The notes: generated by a model from the letters alone, not told the origin. Shown: positions 7,657 through 16,914, counted from the first letter of the stretch. The stretch: 64,000 nucleotides of DNA from Hymenobacter gelipurpurascens (GCF_900187375.1 NZ_FYEW01000002.1:1054001-1118000), one strand, 5' to 3'. Numbers and translations: made by a program.

Positions 7657-8759
7657 AGCTCGTTCTCTAGCTCTCCCTGCGTCGGGATATCATGGTAGTG
7701 ATACTTGCCTTTCACCACCCCGTTCTGCAGCAGAATCAGGCCGGGGTTTGAGCGAATCATGGATTTGAGCACAGTGGCATCGGCGAAGTAGTAGGGTGCT
7801 GCCAGGTTCACATCATGGCGATACGAGTCGAAGGCGGCGGGGCTGCTGCTGGTGATGACCAGCGGCGTGAGGGGCTTCTTCGATTTAGCAGCCGTTTCCA
7901 GCAGCTCATTAATTTCCTTGTACCGGTCGCGGTCGGCGGAGGTCACATCCTGCACCACCAGCACCAGCTTGTTGCCCGTCAGTATTTCGGCCGTATGGTC
8001 TTTGCCATCAGCATCAAACACCGAGAAGTCGGTGATGACGGGCTTAGAGGTGAGCGGGTTGAGCACTTCCATGCTCTTGTATTTCCAGGTAGAATCGGTG
8101 GGATACTCCGTAAACGTTTTGCTTTCGCCGTTGCGCTCCATCACGTACTGGTACTTGGCCGGCTCTTGGGGCTTCATCAGCTTCCCAATGTCGTTGCCCA
8201 CTTTGTAAGGCAGGAAATCGAAGTACGGCAAGTGGCCTAGCGCCCGCACGCCGATACCAATGGCCACAGCCGAGGCAATGGTGATGTACATCACGCCCAA
8301 GGTGCCCTTGGCAAACACCCGGCGCAGGTAGCGCTGGTTAAGGAATACCACGGCCCAAAGCAGCAGCAGGAACATATCCTTGGCAAACGACGTCCAGGGC
8401 GTGAGCTTGATGAAGTCGCCGAAGCAGCCGCAGTCCGTTACCTTATTGAAGGCGGCCGAGTAGAACGTCAGGAACCCGAAGAAAATCAGGAGGCCTAGCA
8501 GCGTGAGCAGCACCTGACGCAGCATCCAGCGCAACAGCACGGCCACGCCCAGCACCACTTCCAGGGAGCTCAGGAAGATGCTCAGCGTGCGGGAATGCGG
8601 AATGAAGACGTGAAAGAAGGAGCCAATATCCTGGCTGAACACCTCAAAATATTCTTCCAACTTGAGGGCCGTGCCTACGGGGTCGTTGAGCTTCACCAGC
8701 CCCGAGAAGATAAAGACCACACCCAGCAACAGCCAGCAAATACGGGTAATTTGTTTCAT
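7653..8759 (-). CDS. DoxX-like membrane protein with C-terminal soluble domain (BT_3928 type)
   Basis: A protein of 368 residues from ATG 8757-8759. Residues 1-185 hold a DoxX/MauE-like four-helix membrane bundle, with FSGLVKLNDPVGTALKLEEYF near the N-terminus and the conserved DCGCFGD motif between helices 3 and 4. A fifth helix and a soluble periplasmic part follow (about 210-368), with thioredoxin-fold-like features (VLVVQDVTSADRDRYKEI, then ITSSS, and a final PGLILLQNGVVKGKYH). In Bacteroidota such proteins are found with DUF1599, folP and ABC permease genes, as here. DoxX/MauE proteins are linked to membrane redox or disulfide chemistry; the specific role here is unknown. Confidence 0.85.
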   Translation of the reverse strand: MKQITRICWLLLGVVFIFSGLVKLNDPVGTALKLEEYFEVFSQDIGSFFHVFIPHSRTLSIFLSSLEVVLGVAVLLRWMLRQVLLTLLGLLIFFGFLTFYSAAFNKVTDCGCFGDFIKLTPWTSFAKDMFLLLLWAVVFLNQRYLRRVFAKGTLGVMYITIASAVAIGIGVRALGHLPYFDFLPYKVGNDIGKLMKPQEPAKYQYVMERNGESKTFTEYPTDSTWKYKSMEVLNPLTSKPVITDFSVFDADGKDHTAEILTGNKLVLVVQDVTSADRDRYKEINELLETAAKSKKPLTPLVITSSSPAAFDSYRHDVNLAAPYYFADATVLKSMIRSNPGLILLQNGVVKGKYHYHDIPTQGELENEL

Positions 8760-8904
8760 ATAGAGTTTACTTCTGGAGGCGTAACGCAGGTGCCTTTGCT
8801 GTCTAAAGATAGCGCTCATCCTGACCCAGGAAAGCCCTGCTCACGCCCAAACGACTATCGTTCTGGCCTGACGGATGCTTCTTTCGGGAAGGTGACGGTT
8901 GAGG

Positions 8905-9510
8905 TTACGCTTTCACGTCTACGAAGCCACTCTTGATGAGGGCGAATACGGCGTAATTGAGCATGTCGCGGTAGTTGGCATCTACGCCCTCCGATACGCG
9001 CGTGAGCCCGTGCAGATCCTCAATCTGCTTAGTACGGTGCAGCTTCATCAGGATAATATCCGTGATGCTTTCTACCCGCATCTGGCGCCAGGCTTCGCCA
9101 TAATCGTGGTTTTTGGCGAACAGCAGACGGCGGTTTTCCTCCACTTCCGCGTCGTAGGCCAGGGCCACGGCGGCGGGGTCAAGGTCCATGGGCGCTTCCG
9201 GCGGCAGGCCTAGCTGCATGAGGGCAATGATGCAGTAGTTGATGATGGCCACAAACTCCTCTTCCACCCCATCGGCTACCAGCTGGGTGCCTTTCTCCTG
9301 GATGCTGCGGATGCGCTGGGCCTTAATGTAAATCTGGTCCGTGACGGACGGCAGCCGCAGGATGCGCCAGGCCGTGCCGTAGTCGTGGGTTTTGGCCAGA
9401 AACAGCTGGCGGCAGTGCGCTAGCACCTGGTTGTATTCGTGCTGGGTTTGATTCTCCAAGTTTTTCAGGCTATTTTGTTGAGCAGAGGAGCGCGTACTAC
9501 GCCCCCGCAC
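8905..9510 (-). CDS. DUF1599 (nucleotide-modification-associated domain 1) protein, two repeats
   Basis: A protein of about 201 residues. Two homologous halves are visible: one near residues 33-105 with LFLAKTHDYGTAWRILR, the other near 125-195 with LLFAKNHDYGEAWRQMR. Each ends in a helix with INYCIIALMQL or LNYAVFALIKS. This is the DUF1599 family, conserved in Bacteroidota and named for occasional links to modified-nucleotide pathways in phages. The biochemical role is unknown. The start is uncertain: the longest frame begins at GTG 9508-9510, but conservation seems to begin nearer residue 20, where a TTG codon could serve. The gene is divergent from folP and precedes the DoxX-like gene. Confidence 0.85.
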   Translation of the reverse strand: MRGRSTRSSAQQNSLKNLENQTQHEYNQVLAHCRQLFLAKTHDYGTAWRILRLPSVTDQIYIKAQRIRSIQEKGTQLVADGVEEEFVAIINYCIIALMQLGLPPEAPMDLDPAAVALAYDAEVEENRRLLFAKNHDYGEAWRQMRVESITDIILMKLHRTKQIEDLHGLTRVSEGVDANYRDMLNYAVFALIKSGFVDVKA

Positions 9511-9604
9511 CGCAGCATGTCCGGTGATAAACTACTGGTGCTGCTTCACACCCATAGTTCTGAATCTGGCGGGCGCGTGCCACGCGCTCCTACCCCGAAA
9601 AACC

Positions 9605-10486
9605 ATGCTCCAGGCCCTGCAAGATACGTGTTTTTCACCCAGGCAAACCTTGCGTTGCCCCGGCGGACGCGTGCTGGATTTGCGCCGTCCGCAGGTGATG
9701 GGCATCCTTAATCTGACGCCCGATTCGTTCTTTGCTGGCAACCGCATCGGCTCCCAGGATGAGTTGCTGCGCCGCGCCGAGCTGATGCTAGGCCAGGGTG
9801 CCAGCATCCTGGACTTGGGCGGCTACTCCTCCCGCCCCGGCGCCGAGGATATTCCTGCGGATGAGGAAAAGCGCCGCGTGCTGCCGGCCATAGAAGCCGT
9901 GCGCCAAGCATTTCCGGACGCATTTATTTCCGTCGATACGTTTCGGGCCAGCGTGGCCGCCGAGGCCGTAGCCGCCGGCGCCGACATTCTCAACGACATC
10001 AGTGGCGGCCAGTTGGATGCGGAACTACTGCCCACCGTAGGCCACCTCCAAGTGCCCTACATCCTGATGCACATGCGCGGCACACCCCAAACCATGCCCC
10101 AGCTCACGCACTACGACGATGATCTGGTGCTGGAGCTGGTGCGCTATTTCCGGGATAAGCTAGCCGAACTGCGCAGCCACGGCATTTCGGATGTGGTGCT
10201 GGACCCCGGCTTTGGGTTTGCCAAAACGCCCGCGCAAGGTCATGAGCTACTGCGCCGCCTGCCGGAGCTACAGATACTGGGCCTGCCGATTCTGGCCGGG
10301 CTCTCCCGCAAAAGCATGGTAGCCAAAGCCCTAGGCCTATCGGCGGAGGCGGCGCTGCCGGGCACCGTTGCCGTCAATACCATGGCCCTGCTCAACGGGG
10401 CCCGGATTCTGCGCGTACATGATGTAGCAGAGGCTGTGCAAACCATTCAGCTCGTTTCTACCACCTACTCACCCGTTTTCCCGTGA
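9605..10486 (+). CDS. folP: Dihydropteroate synthase
   Basis: A protein of 293 residues from ATG 9605. It condenses 6-hydroxymethyl-7,8-dihydropterin pyrophosphate with p-aminobenzoate in folate synthesis; it is the sulfonamide target. A TIM barrel with all the signature segments: GILNLTPDSF (about 39), LDLGGYSSRPGA (about 75), SVDTFRASVA (about 112), NDISGG (about 137), DPGFGFAKT (about 206) and GLSRKSMV (about 236). The stop overlaps the start of cdaA by four bases (GTGA), so the two are cotranslated. This folP-cdaA order is common in Bacteroidota. Confidence 0.97.
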   Translation: MLQALQDTCFSPRQTLRCPGGRVLDLRRPQVMGILNLTPDSFFAGNRIGSQDELLRRAELMLGQGASILDLGGYSSRPGAEDIPADEEKRRVLPAIEAVRQAFPDAFISVDTFRASVAAEAVAAGADILNDISGGQLDAELLPTVGHLQVPYILMHMRGTPQTMPQLTHYDDDLVLELVRYFRDKLAELRSHGISDVVLDPGFGFAKTPAQGHELLRRLPELQILGLPILAGLSRKSMVAKALGLSAEAALPGTVAVNTMALLNGARILRVHDVAEAVQTIQLVSTTYSPVFP

Positions 10487-11328
10487 TTGGCTCCTTCTCC
10501 GTCGGCTTCCTGCGCATTGGCTGGGTAGACGTCATCGACGTGCTGCTGGTCACGGTGCTGTTCTATCAGCTGTATAAGCTGCTGACGGGAAGCGTGGCGC
10601 TGAAGATTTTCTTGGGCTTCATGTCCATTTACCTGCTCTATCTGGTGGTGAAAGCCACCGGCATGGAGCTCCTTACCAGCATCCTAGGCCAGTTTATGAG
10701 CGTGGGCGTGCTGGCGGGCATCATTCTATTTCAGCAGGAAATCCGGCGGTTCCTACTCACCATCGGCAAGGCTACGGCGCTAGACCGTGTGCGCGTATTT
10801 CCATGGCGACGCGAGGCGACGTCAGAGCGCATGAACATTACGCCGTTTGTGGAAGCGGCTAAGAGCTTGGCCGGCAAGCAGACCGGCGCGCTCATCGCCT
10901 TCGCCATGGCCTCCGACCTGAAGTTCTTCGCCGACTCCGGCGACCTGATTGATGCCACTGTGAGCAAGCGCCTGCTCATGAGTATCTTCAACAAAACCAG
11001 CCCCCTCCACGACGGTGCCGTCATTATCACCCGCGGCCGCATCCAGGCCGCCCGGTGCATTCTGCCCGTCAGCGAAAACCCCGATGTGCCCGCCTCCATG
11101 GGCCTGCGCCACCGCGCCGCCATCGGCCTGACGGAAGTGACGGATGCCATTGTACTAGTAGTAAGCGAAGAAACTGGCCAGATTTCCCTGGTGCGCGGCG
11201 GCGAGGTCTTCCGCAACCTAGCCTCTGCTGATTTGCGCGCCCGCCTTAACGATTTCTTGTTCGATGTAGCCCCCAAGCCCACGGCACCCGCCTCCGCAGG
11301 TTCGGCAACGGCGGAAGTGGCTGCATAA
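10483..11328 (+). CDS. cdaA: Diadenylate cyclase CdaA
   Basis: A protein of 281 residues with a GTG start overlapping the folP stop. It makes the second messenger c-di-AMP from two ATP. Three N-terminal membrane helices (about 15-100) are followed by the DAC domain, with the catalytic DGAVII (about 181) and RHRAAIGLTE (about 207) motifs. The layout is that of the single-domain membrane enzyme CdaA/DacA, which in other bacteria controls potassium uptake, osmolyte levels and cell-wall homeostasis. The last 20 residues are Ala/Pro-rich and variable. No CdaR-like regulator or glmM is adjacent. The downstream inverted repeat may terminate the operon. Confidence 0.96.
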   Translation: MIGSFSVGFLRIGWVDVIDVLLVTVLFYQLYKLLTGSVALKIFLGFMSIYLLYLVVKATGMELLTSILGQFMSVGVLAGIILFQQEIRRFLLTIGKATALDRVRVFPWRREATSERMNITPFVEAAKSLAGKQTGALIAFAMASDLKFFADSGDLIDATVSKRLLMSIFNKTSPLHDGAVIITRGRIQAARCILPVSENPDVPASMGLRHRAAIGLTEVTDAIVLVVSEETGQISLVRGGEVFRNLASADLRARLNDFLFDVAPKPTAPASAGSATAEVAA

Positions 11329-11354
11329 GCCGCCTTATCCTTTCATAACAGCAA

Positions 11355-11463
11355 AAAAGCACGTCATCCTGACGAAGGAAGGATCTTAGCACGCCTGAAC
11401 AACTGGCCTAGCGCCTCATTCACTTGTGAGAAGATCCTTCCTTCGTCAGGATGACGTGCTTTT
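11355..11463. repeat. Long intergenic inverted repeat with 33-bp perfect arms
   Basis: The arm at 11355-11387 (AAAAGCACGTCATCCTGACG then AAGGAAGGATCTT) is exactly reverse-complemented at 11431-11463. The 43-base centre carries ACTGGCCTAG. It lies between the converging cdaA and kbl genes and ends in A and T tracts, so it can act as a two-way terminator. It is the first of several such elements in the window with a GTCAT-type sequence. Confidence 0.9.
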
Positions 11464-11513
11464 ATAAGTGTGGCAGTGGCCTAAAGGCAACTCTAGGCCA
11501 CTGCCTTACTGGC

Positions 11514-12761
11514 CTAGGGCGTGTTCGTCACTACCTGGCCAGCCTCAGGCTGCTGTGCGCTGCGGTCTTTGAGCGTGCCTACCTCGCGGCCTACTTCAAT
11601 GAAGGCGTTGATGGCTTTGTCGAGGTGGGCTCGGGTGTGGGCGGCGGAGAGCTGCACCCGGATGCGGGCCTGGCCTTTGGGCACCACGGGGTAGTAGAAG
11701 CCAACTACGTAGATGCCTTTATCGAGCATTTTGGCGGCAAACTCCTGTGCCAGCTTGGCATCGTAGAGCATGACGGGCACGATGGGGTGCTCACCGGGCT
11801 TGATATCGAAGCCGGCAGCAGTCATCTTCTCGCGGAAGTATTTGGTGTTTTCTTCGAGCCGGTCGCGCAGCTCGGTGCTCTCCGTGAGCAGCTCCAGCAC
11901 CCGCAGGCTGGCGCCCACAATGGCGGGGGCCAGCGTGTTGGAGAACAGGTAGGGGCGGCTGCGCTGACGCAGCATATCAATCACCTCTTTGCGGCCCGAG
12001 GTGAAGCCGCCCATGGCGCCGCCAAGAGCTTTGCCCAGCGTGCCCGTGATGATATCCACGCGGCCCAGCACGTTGCGGTACTCATGGGTGCCGCGGCCGG
12101 TTTTGCCGAGGAAGCCCATGGAGTGGCATTCGTCAATCATCACCAAGGCCTGGTACTTATCGGCCAGGTCGCAGATTTTGTCGAGCTGCGCGATGGTGCC
12201 GTCCATGGAGAACGAGCCATCCGTCACGATGATGCGGTGGCGCGTGCCTTTGGCCTGCGCATCCTGGAGCTGCTTTTCCAGGTCGGCCATGTCGTTGTGA
12301 GCATAGCGGAAGCGCTGGGCTTTGCAGAGGCGCACGCCATCAATGATGGAAGCGTGGTTGAGCGCGTCACTAATAATAGCGTCCTGCTCGTTGAACAAAG
12401 GCTCGAACACGCCGCCGTTGGCGTCGAAAGCTGCCGCGTACAGAATGGTATCCTCGGTGCCGAGGAACTCCGCTAGCTTGGCTTCCAGCTCCTTGTGGAT
12501 GTCCTGAGTACCGCAGATAAAGCGCACTGACGACATGCCGTAGCCGTGCGTGTCAATAGCTTCTTTGGCCGCTTTTACCACCTCGGGGTGCGAGGACAGG
12601 CCTAGGTAATTATTGGCGCAGAAGTTCAGCACTTCGCCGGCTTCTTTCGTCTCGATTTCGGCGCCCTGGGGCGAGGTGATGATGCGCTCCTGCTTGTAAA
12701 GGCCGGCATCTTTTATTTCCTGAAGCTGCTGTTCAAGGTCGGGCTGAAGGGTGGCGTACAT
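11514..12761 (-). CDS. kbl: Glycine C-acetyltransferase (2-amino-3-ketobutyrate CoA ligase)
   Basis: A protein of 415 residues from ATG 12759-12761; the frame reaches 39 codons further upstream, but those residues are unlike the family. PLP-dependent alpha-oxoamine synthase that splits 2-amino-3-ketobutyrate with CoA into glycine and acetyl-CoA, the second step of threonine catabolism. Seen: [14 protein letters not shown] near the N-terminus, HASIIDG, DECHSMG (about 215) and the PLP lysine in [13 protein letters not shown] (about 244). A threonine dehydrogenase is encoded 3 kb away at 15912. Family alternatives (BioF, HemA, SPT) are less likely given the close match of N- and C-terminal segments to Kbl. 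The stop TAG lies in TAGGCC. Confidence 0.94.
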   Translation of the reverse strand: MYATLQPDLEQQLQEIKDAGLYKQERIITSPQGAEIETKEAGEVLNFCANNYLGLSSHPEVVKAAKEAIDTHGYGMSSVRFICGTQDIHKELEAKLAEFLGTEDTILYAAAFDANGGVFEPLFNEQDAIISDALNHASIIDGVRLCKAQRFRYAHNDMADLEKQLQDAQAKGTRHRIIVTDGSFSMDGTIAQLDKICDLADKYQALVMIDECHSMGFLGKTGRGTHEYRNVLGRVDIITGTLGKALGGAMGGFTSGRKEVIDMLRQRSRPYLFSNTLAPAIVGASLRVLELLTESTELRDRLEENTKYFREKMTAAGFDIKPGEHPIVPVMLYDAKLAQEFAAKMLDKGIYVVGFYYPVVPKGQARIRVQLSAAHTRAHLDKAINAFIEVGREVGTLKDRSAQQPEAGQVVTNTP

Positions 12762-12833
12762 CGGCGAAGTGGTAAGGTCTGAGGTTGATGTGGTGGGATG
12801 GGTGCGTAAAAGTACGGCTTCCGGCAAAAAGCG

Positions 12834-12864
12834 AAGGACTTTATCCGAGCTGGATAAAGTCCTT
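12834..12864 (-). terminator. Terminator hairpin
   Basis: AAGGACTTTATCC pairs with GGATAAAGTCCTT around a GAGCT loop, downstream of the minus-strand hydrolase gene ending at 12905. Confidence 0.75.
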
Positions 12865-12904
12865 CTATGACTATGCATGCACGAGCCAATCTACTGGCCT
12901 AGGC

Positions 12905-14110
12905 CTATTTCTTCTGTACCCAGTCGCGAATAGACGTCAGGACAACGTACGAGAAGATGGGTTTCGGCACATTATCGACCATAGGCCAGTACGATTCAGG
13001 GGCCTGGAAGCTGTGGTTGACGCCCTCAAACCGTTGCACCGTAACCGTGCGGTTGGCCTTCAATCCTTTTTCCAGCAAGGCCAGGTTGGTAGGGGCCACT
13101 TCTTCGTCATCGAGGCCTTGCATAAGAAGCACGGGGCACTTCACGTTGCCCAGGTATTGCTGCGGATCGAAGTTCAGGTAACTGCGGTACCACGGGGTGG
13201 TGCGGCGGGCTGCAATGGCCCGCGCCCGGCTCAGCTCCAGTAGGGCATCGTCTTGGCGCATCATGTTGGCCAAAATGGCTTGCACCTGCAGGTTGTCGGG
13301 ATTCTGCCGCACAATTTCCAGCATCGACTGCTCTCGCGACAAGGCTTTAGCCAGCTTGGCCTGAGCCTCCGTTTTCTGCTGCAGCTGATGCTGGTTCAGG
13401 GCTTTCTCCAACTGCATAGCATTAGCGCCGGATGCCCGCATATTGGCCATCTGCTGTTCCATGGCCTTCTGGGCCATCTGCTGGCGCCGGCCCAGCGTGT
13501 ACATCGTATCGGGGGCGGGTATCATGCGCAACGTGGCTTGCTTGTTGGCGAGCATCTCGCGGCCTACTTGCCCGGAAGCGGCCAGGGCTACCACGAAAGC
13601 AGGCGGCAATGCCTGAGCGGCAGCCAATAGGCCTACATTGCCTCCTTCGCCGTGCCCAATAACGCCAATGCGGCTGGTGTTTACTTCGGGGCGGGTACGC
13701 AGATAGGCTACGGCCGCTTGAGCATCCTTCACCCGGTCAAGCGTGCTAGCGCTGTTGTTGTCGCCTTCCGATTTGCCTACGCCCCGGTCATCAAAGCGCA
13801 GCACCACAACGCCTTGCTCCGAGAGATATTCCGCCAGCACCTGCAGCGGAGCGTAGCCATTCACGGCGCCGTCACGGTTCTGTGTGCCCATATCGGAGAG
13901 CAGCACTACCGCCGGAAACGGGCCCGCTCCTTTCGGAACGGTTAAGGTGCCGGCCAGCTGAAGCTTATCCACACCGTTGGTGAATGTAACTTCTTCGGCA
14001 CTGTATAGGGAGCTATGCGCTACTGGCGGGGCCTGAGGGATAGAAGAAGCCTGCACAACGGGAGCCAGCAAAAGCCAGCCGCCCAGCAAAGCCAAACGAA
14101 ACAAGGACAT
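12905..14110 (-). CDS. Secreted alpha/beta hydrolase with helical insertion
   Basis: A protein of 401 residues with a signal peptide (1-21). Alpha/beta-hydrolase core: FDDRGVGKSEGD (about 103), nucleophile elbow GHGEGG (about 152-157, Ser replaced by Glu at the nucleophile position), acid LDDEE (about 335) and His in GVNHSF (about 366). Related Bacteroidota proteins have GHSEGG at this elbow, so the Glu-for-Ser reading should be noted: the codons give G-H-G-E-G-G, without a serine at the expected place. A helical Gln/Met/Ala-rich insertion covers about 205-290. It resembles dienelactone hydrolase or acyl-peptidase-like proteins. Activity and substrate are uncertain. A -7 box lies at 14161-14168. 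Confidence 0.85.
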   Translation of the reverse strand: MSLFRLALLGGWLLLAPVVQASSIPQAPPVAHSSLYSAEEVTFTNGVDKLQLAGTLTVPKGAGPFPAVVLLSDMGTQNRDGAVNGYAPLQVLAEYLSEQGVVVLRFDDRGVGKSEGDNNSASTLDRVKDAQAAVAYLRTRPEVNTSRIGVIGHGEGGNVGLLAAAQALPPAFVVALAASGQVGREMLANKQATLRMIPAPDTMYTLGRRQQMAQKAMEQQMANMRASGANAMQLEKALNQHQLQQKTEAQAKLAKALSREQSMLEIVRQNPDNLQVQAILANMMRQDDALLELSRARAIAARRTTPWYRSYLNFDPQQYLGNVKCPVLLMQGLDDEEVAPTNLALLEKGLKANRTVTVQRFEGVNHSFQAPESYWPMVDNVPKPIFSYVVLTSIRDWVQKK

Positions 14111-14624
14111 AAAATAAATGCAAACAGGTGTAAGAAAGAGCAGAAGAGAAGTATTCGGTGCAAAGCTACTTCTTAATATTCGTCGTTGCAGAAAGAAATA
14201 GGTTTACCTGCTGATTGTGTTCTGGTTCTGCTACCTGGCCTAGAGCAACAGCACCTGACCAATACTCTGTACACCGCTAATAACCAGATGGAAACATCCT
14301 CCGGCACGCTAAAGTTGTGGCGTGGTTTAGCCATGCACAGGGCTATATGCTCGGGTGCCACGAGGTAAACACTCAGGTGCAAAGCGCCAGGAAGGCGGGC
14401 AGCCTAAGCAAAAATGTTTCATGGAAAAATTCAAATGCAAAGTATACTGTTCAGATAAACATGAGGCTTGCCTGTGCTTTGCCAGTAACTCCTGAGAATC
14501 CGGATCAAGCCAGGGTTTTCCCTTTTCCGGCCTAGCCTAGGCACTGGCCTACCGAGCGTATGGTGATTCGCATACGCTGGCCTGGGCCTGCAGTTTGAAG
14601 TCCAGCGAGGTGGTGCTCTTTCGC
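14111..14624. other. Intergenic stretch; promoter of the hydrolase gene, otherwise no gene seen
   Basis: About 514 bases. Near the left end, TAGCTTTG on the minus strand (14161-14168) matches the Bacteroidota -7 box and would drive the hydrolase gene with a leader of roughly 45 bases. The rest holds only short frames on both strands (up to about 70 codons) without family resemblance or start signals. Several GGCCTA half-sites lie near 14530-14550. No RNA structure was recognised. Confidence 0.5.
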
Positions 14625-15704
14625 CTATTTCTCACTCCTGAAAAACGTCTGCACGCCTTCCTGGCCGCTGTCCACCAGGTCCTGCTTTTGCGCATCCGAG
14701 AGCCGCTTGATTTTGGGATTGTAGCCGCGGGTACTGATGCTGATGGTCCGTTCCCAGTCGCGGGGCTGCGGCGGGTTGAGGTATTCGATGGCCACCGTGT
14801 AGAGCGCACCAACATACGAGCCGAAATCCTGCACGCGGTAGGGCGCGAGCTGCTGCCGGCCATCGGGCAGGGTATCCAGCGCCAGCTGAGCGGGCCTATC
14901 CAGGCGCAGGCCCAGGGTTTCGGGGTTGAAAACGGGGCCGTCGGGGGTTTCCGGGGCTCCGGCGGCGGGCAGGTAGCGCGCTTCATCAAACAGCCAGATG
15001 GGATAATTGGCCAGTAGGCCACCATCTACCAGCACGTTTACCTCCTGTCCTTTGGCAGGGCGGCGCACCATGTGGCCCTGCGCATCCAGCAGCACAGCCC
15101 GGAAGTAAAGCGGAATACTCATGCTGATGCGCACGGCATCGGCCACGCGCAGATCGGGGTGGGTTTCGTAGCTGAACACCTGGGTGCGCTGGGTGGTAAG
15201 GTTGGTGCCGGTGGTGTACAGGTCGCGGTAACGGGTAGGCTGCTTCCGGGCCAGCGTGTGCAACTGGCCTAGCGTGAGATTGGGCTGCTGGGTTTTGCGG
15301 GCTACCAGGTGGTTGAGGTAGCGGGCCAGTTCATCGCCGCGGTACCAGCCGTATTGCTTCACGAGACGGGTGCCGCCGCCCAGAAACATCAGCCGGCCAT
15401 CGTTGAGGCGCTGAATGGGCGTGTCGTTCACTACATCTATGATTTCCTGCGGCGAGTAGCCTACTGCCAGTAGCGCCGCCTGAATGGCGCCCGCCGAGGT
15501 ACCACCCACCCGCTGTAGGCCACTCAACACGCCTTGCTTTTCCAGCTCGGCCAGCGCTCCGCCGTAGGCAATGCCTCGGATGCCACCGCCCTCCATCACC
15601 AAATTCCGGTAGATGGGCGCGGACGGCTGCCCATGCCCACCAATGGGCATAAACAGAAGCAGCCACAGGCCTAGCAGGCAACGAGTCAGGCACGGATTGG
15701 ACAT
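14625..15704 (-). CDS. Secreted patatin-like phospholipase
   Basis: A protein of 359 residues with a signal peptide (1-25, ending GHG-QPS). The patatin domain begins at about residue 33. It has the oxyanion motif GGGIRGIAYGG (about 39), nucleophile GTSAG (Ser about 70) and the dyad Asp in DGG (about 229). Patatins are Ser-Asp dyad lipid acyl hydrolases. The export signal suggests action in the periplasm or outside the cell on phospholipids. The C-terminal third (about 250-359) is family-variable. It sits between the hydrolase gene and the divergent tdh gene without an obvious operon partner. Confidence 0.92.
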   Translation of the reverse strand: MSNPCLTRCLLGLWLLLFMPIGGHGQPSAPIYRNLVMEGGGIRGIAYGGALAELEKQGVLSGLQRVGGTSAGAIQAALLAVGYSPQEIIDVVNDTPIQRLNDGRLMFLGGGTRLVKQYGWYRGDELARYLNHLVARKTQQPNLTLGQLHTLARKQPTRYRDLYTTGTNLTTQRTQVFSYETHPDLRVADAVRISMSIPLYFRAVLLDAQGHMVRRPAKGQEVNVLVDGGLLANYPIWLFDEARYLPAAGAPETPDGPVFNPETLGLRLDRPAQLALDTLPDGRQQLAPYRVQDFGSYVGALYTVAIEYLNPPQPRDWERTISISTRGYNPKIKRLSDAQKQDLVDSGQEGVQTFFRSEK

Positions 15705-15865
15705 AGAAGGCAGGTAAGACAGATGCGCGGATATATAGGAAGTGGCCTAGAAGATTTAGAAGCTAGATACCACCGGGCCCTGGGAGGTTGTATGTCGGCC
15801 AGCACCACACGTTTTCGCGTTGATGGCCTGCCGGAGAATCTCCGCGCCAAACCGTTTCACCCCGT

Positions 15866-15873
15866 TATCTTTG
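15866..15873 (+). promoter_or_regulatory. -7 promoter element of the threonine dehydrogenase gene
   Basis: TATCTTTG, an exact TAnnTTTG match, 38 bases upstream of the ATG at 15912. Confidence 0.55.
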
Positions 15874-15911
15874 TGGTCCCCCATCCACCCACTTCCTCCT
15901 AATTCAGCAGC

Positions 15912-16886
15912 ATGCAATCCACCCCCAGCGACACCATTCTGGTAATCGGAGCCGGCGGCCAGCTTGGCCTAGAGCTTACCCATGAGCTTCGCCAGATCTA
16001 TGGCGCCTCAAACGTAGTAGCCGCCGATGTGCGGGCGCCTCAAAACGCCGATGCCCAGGAAGCCGGCCCGTTTGAACTGCTGGATGTGCTGGATAAACCG
16101 CGCCTGGAGGAAGTGATGCGCCAGTACAAGCCCAAGCAGGTGTACCACCTGGCGGCGCTCCTCTCGGCTACCGCCGAGAAAAATCCCAAGTTTGGCTGGC
16201 AGCTGAACATGGATGGCCTGTTTCATGTGCTGGATGCGGCCGTTGACCTGGGCGTGCAGCAGGTGTACTGGCCTAGCAGCATCGCCGTGTTCGGGCCTGA
16301 TACGCCCCGCGAGAATACACCCCAGCTGACCGTCATGAACCCCAACACGGTGTATGGCATCAGCAAGCTGGCCGGCGAGCAGTGGTGCGAGTGGTATTTC
16401 CGCAAGCATGGCCTGGATGTGCGCAGCCTGCGCTACCCCGGCCTCATCGGCTACAAGAGCCTGCCCGGCGGCGGCACCACCGATTATGCCGTGGACATCT
16501 ACCACAAAGCCGTGGCCGGACAGGCCTACGAGTGCTTCCTGGAGCAGGACACCTACCTGCCCATGATGTACATGCCCGATGCCCTGAAAGCCACCCTGGA
16601 CCTGATGCACGCCCCCGCCGATAACATCAAAGTGCGCAGCAGCTACAACCTGGGTGCCATGAGCTTCTCGCCCGAGGAAATTACGCGCAGCATCCAGCGC
16701 CACTACCCCGATTTCCGGGTGACCTACCAGCCCGACTCGCGCCAGCAGATTGCCAACTCCTGGCCTGCCAGCATCGACGACTCCAAGGCCCGCCAGGATT
16801 GGGGATGGCAGCCGCAGTTTACCCTGGACAAGATGACCGACGACATGCTGCTGCATTTGAAGCAGATGGTAACTCTGGCGGTTTAG
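15912..16886 (+). CDS. L-threonine 3-dehydrogenase, SDR (epimerase-like) type
   Basis: A protein of 324 residues. Extended short-chain dehydrogenase with the NAD motif GAGGQLG (residues 13-19) and the catalytic Tyr-Lys in YGISK (about 147-151). Segments typical of the short-chain threonine dehydrogenases of Flavobacterium and Cupriavidus include RYPGLIGYKSLPGGGTTDYA, YLPMMYMPDA and YNLGAMSFSPEEI. It oxidises threonine to 2-amino-3-ketobutyrate with NAD. Kbl, encoded at 11514-12761, then converts that unstable product into glycine. These motifs distinguish it from UDP-sugar epimerases of the same fold. A small unrelated membrane protein follows 28 bases downstream. Confidence 0.9.
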   Translation: MQSTPSDTILVIGAGGQLGLELTHELRQIYGASNVVAADVRAPQNADAQEAGPFELLDVLDKPRLEEVMRQYKPKQVYHLAALLSATAEKNPKFGWQLNMDGLFHVLDAAVDLGVQQVYWPSSIAVFGPDTPRENTPQLTVMNPNTVYGISKLAGEQWCEWYFRKHGLDVRSLRYPGLIGYKSLPGGGTTDYAVDIYHKAVAGQAYECFLEQDTYLPMMYMPDALKATLDLMHAPADNIKVRSSYNLGAMSFSPEEITRSIQRHYPDFRVTYQPDSRQQIANSWPASIDDSKARQDWGWQPQFTLDKMTDDMLLHLKQMVTLAV

Positions 16887-16914
16887 AATAGCTTTCGTCT
16901 TTGCATTGTTAGTC

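Noticed and set aside
11451..12476. Open frame of 341 codons opposite kbl
   Set aside because: Antisense shadow of kbl; no start signal and no family match.
14173..14535. Short frames (60-72 codons) on both strands upstream of the hydrolase gene
   Set aside because: Overlap one another and show no conserved features; likely chance.
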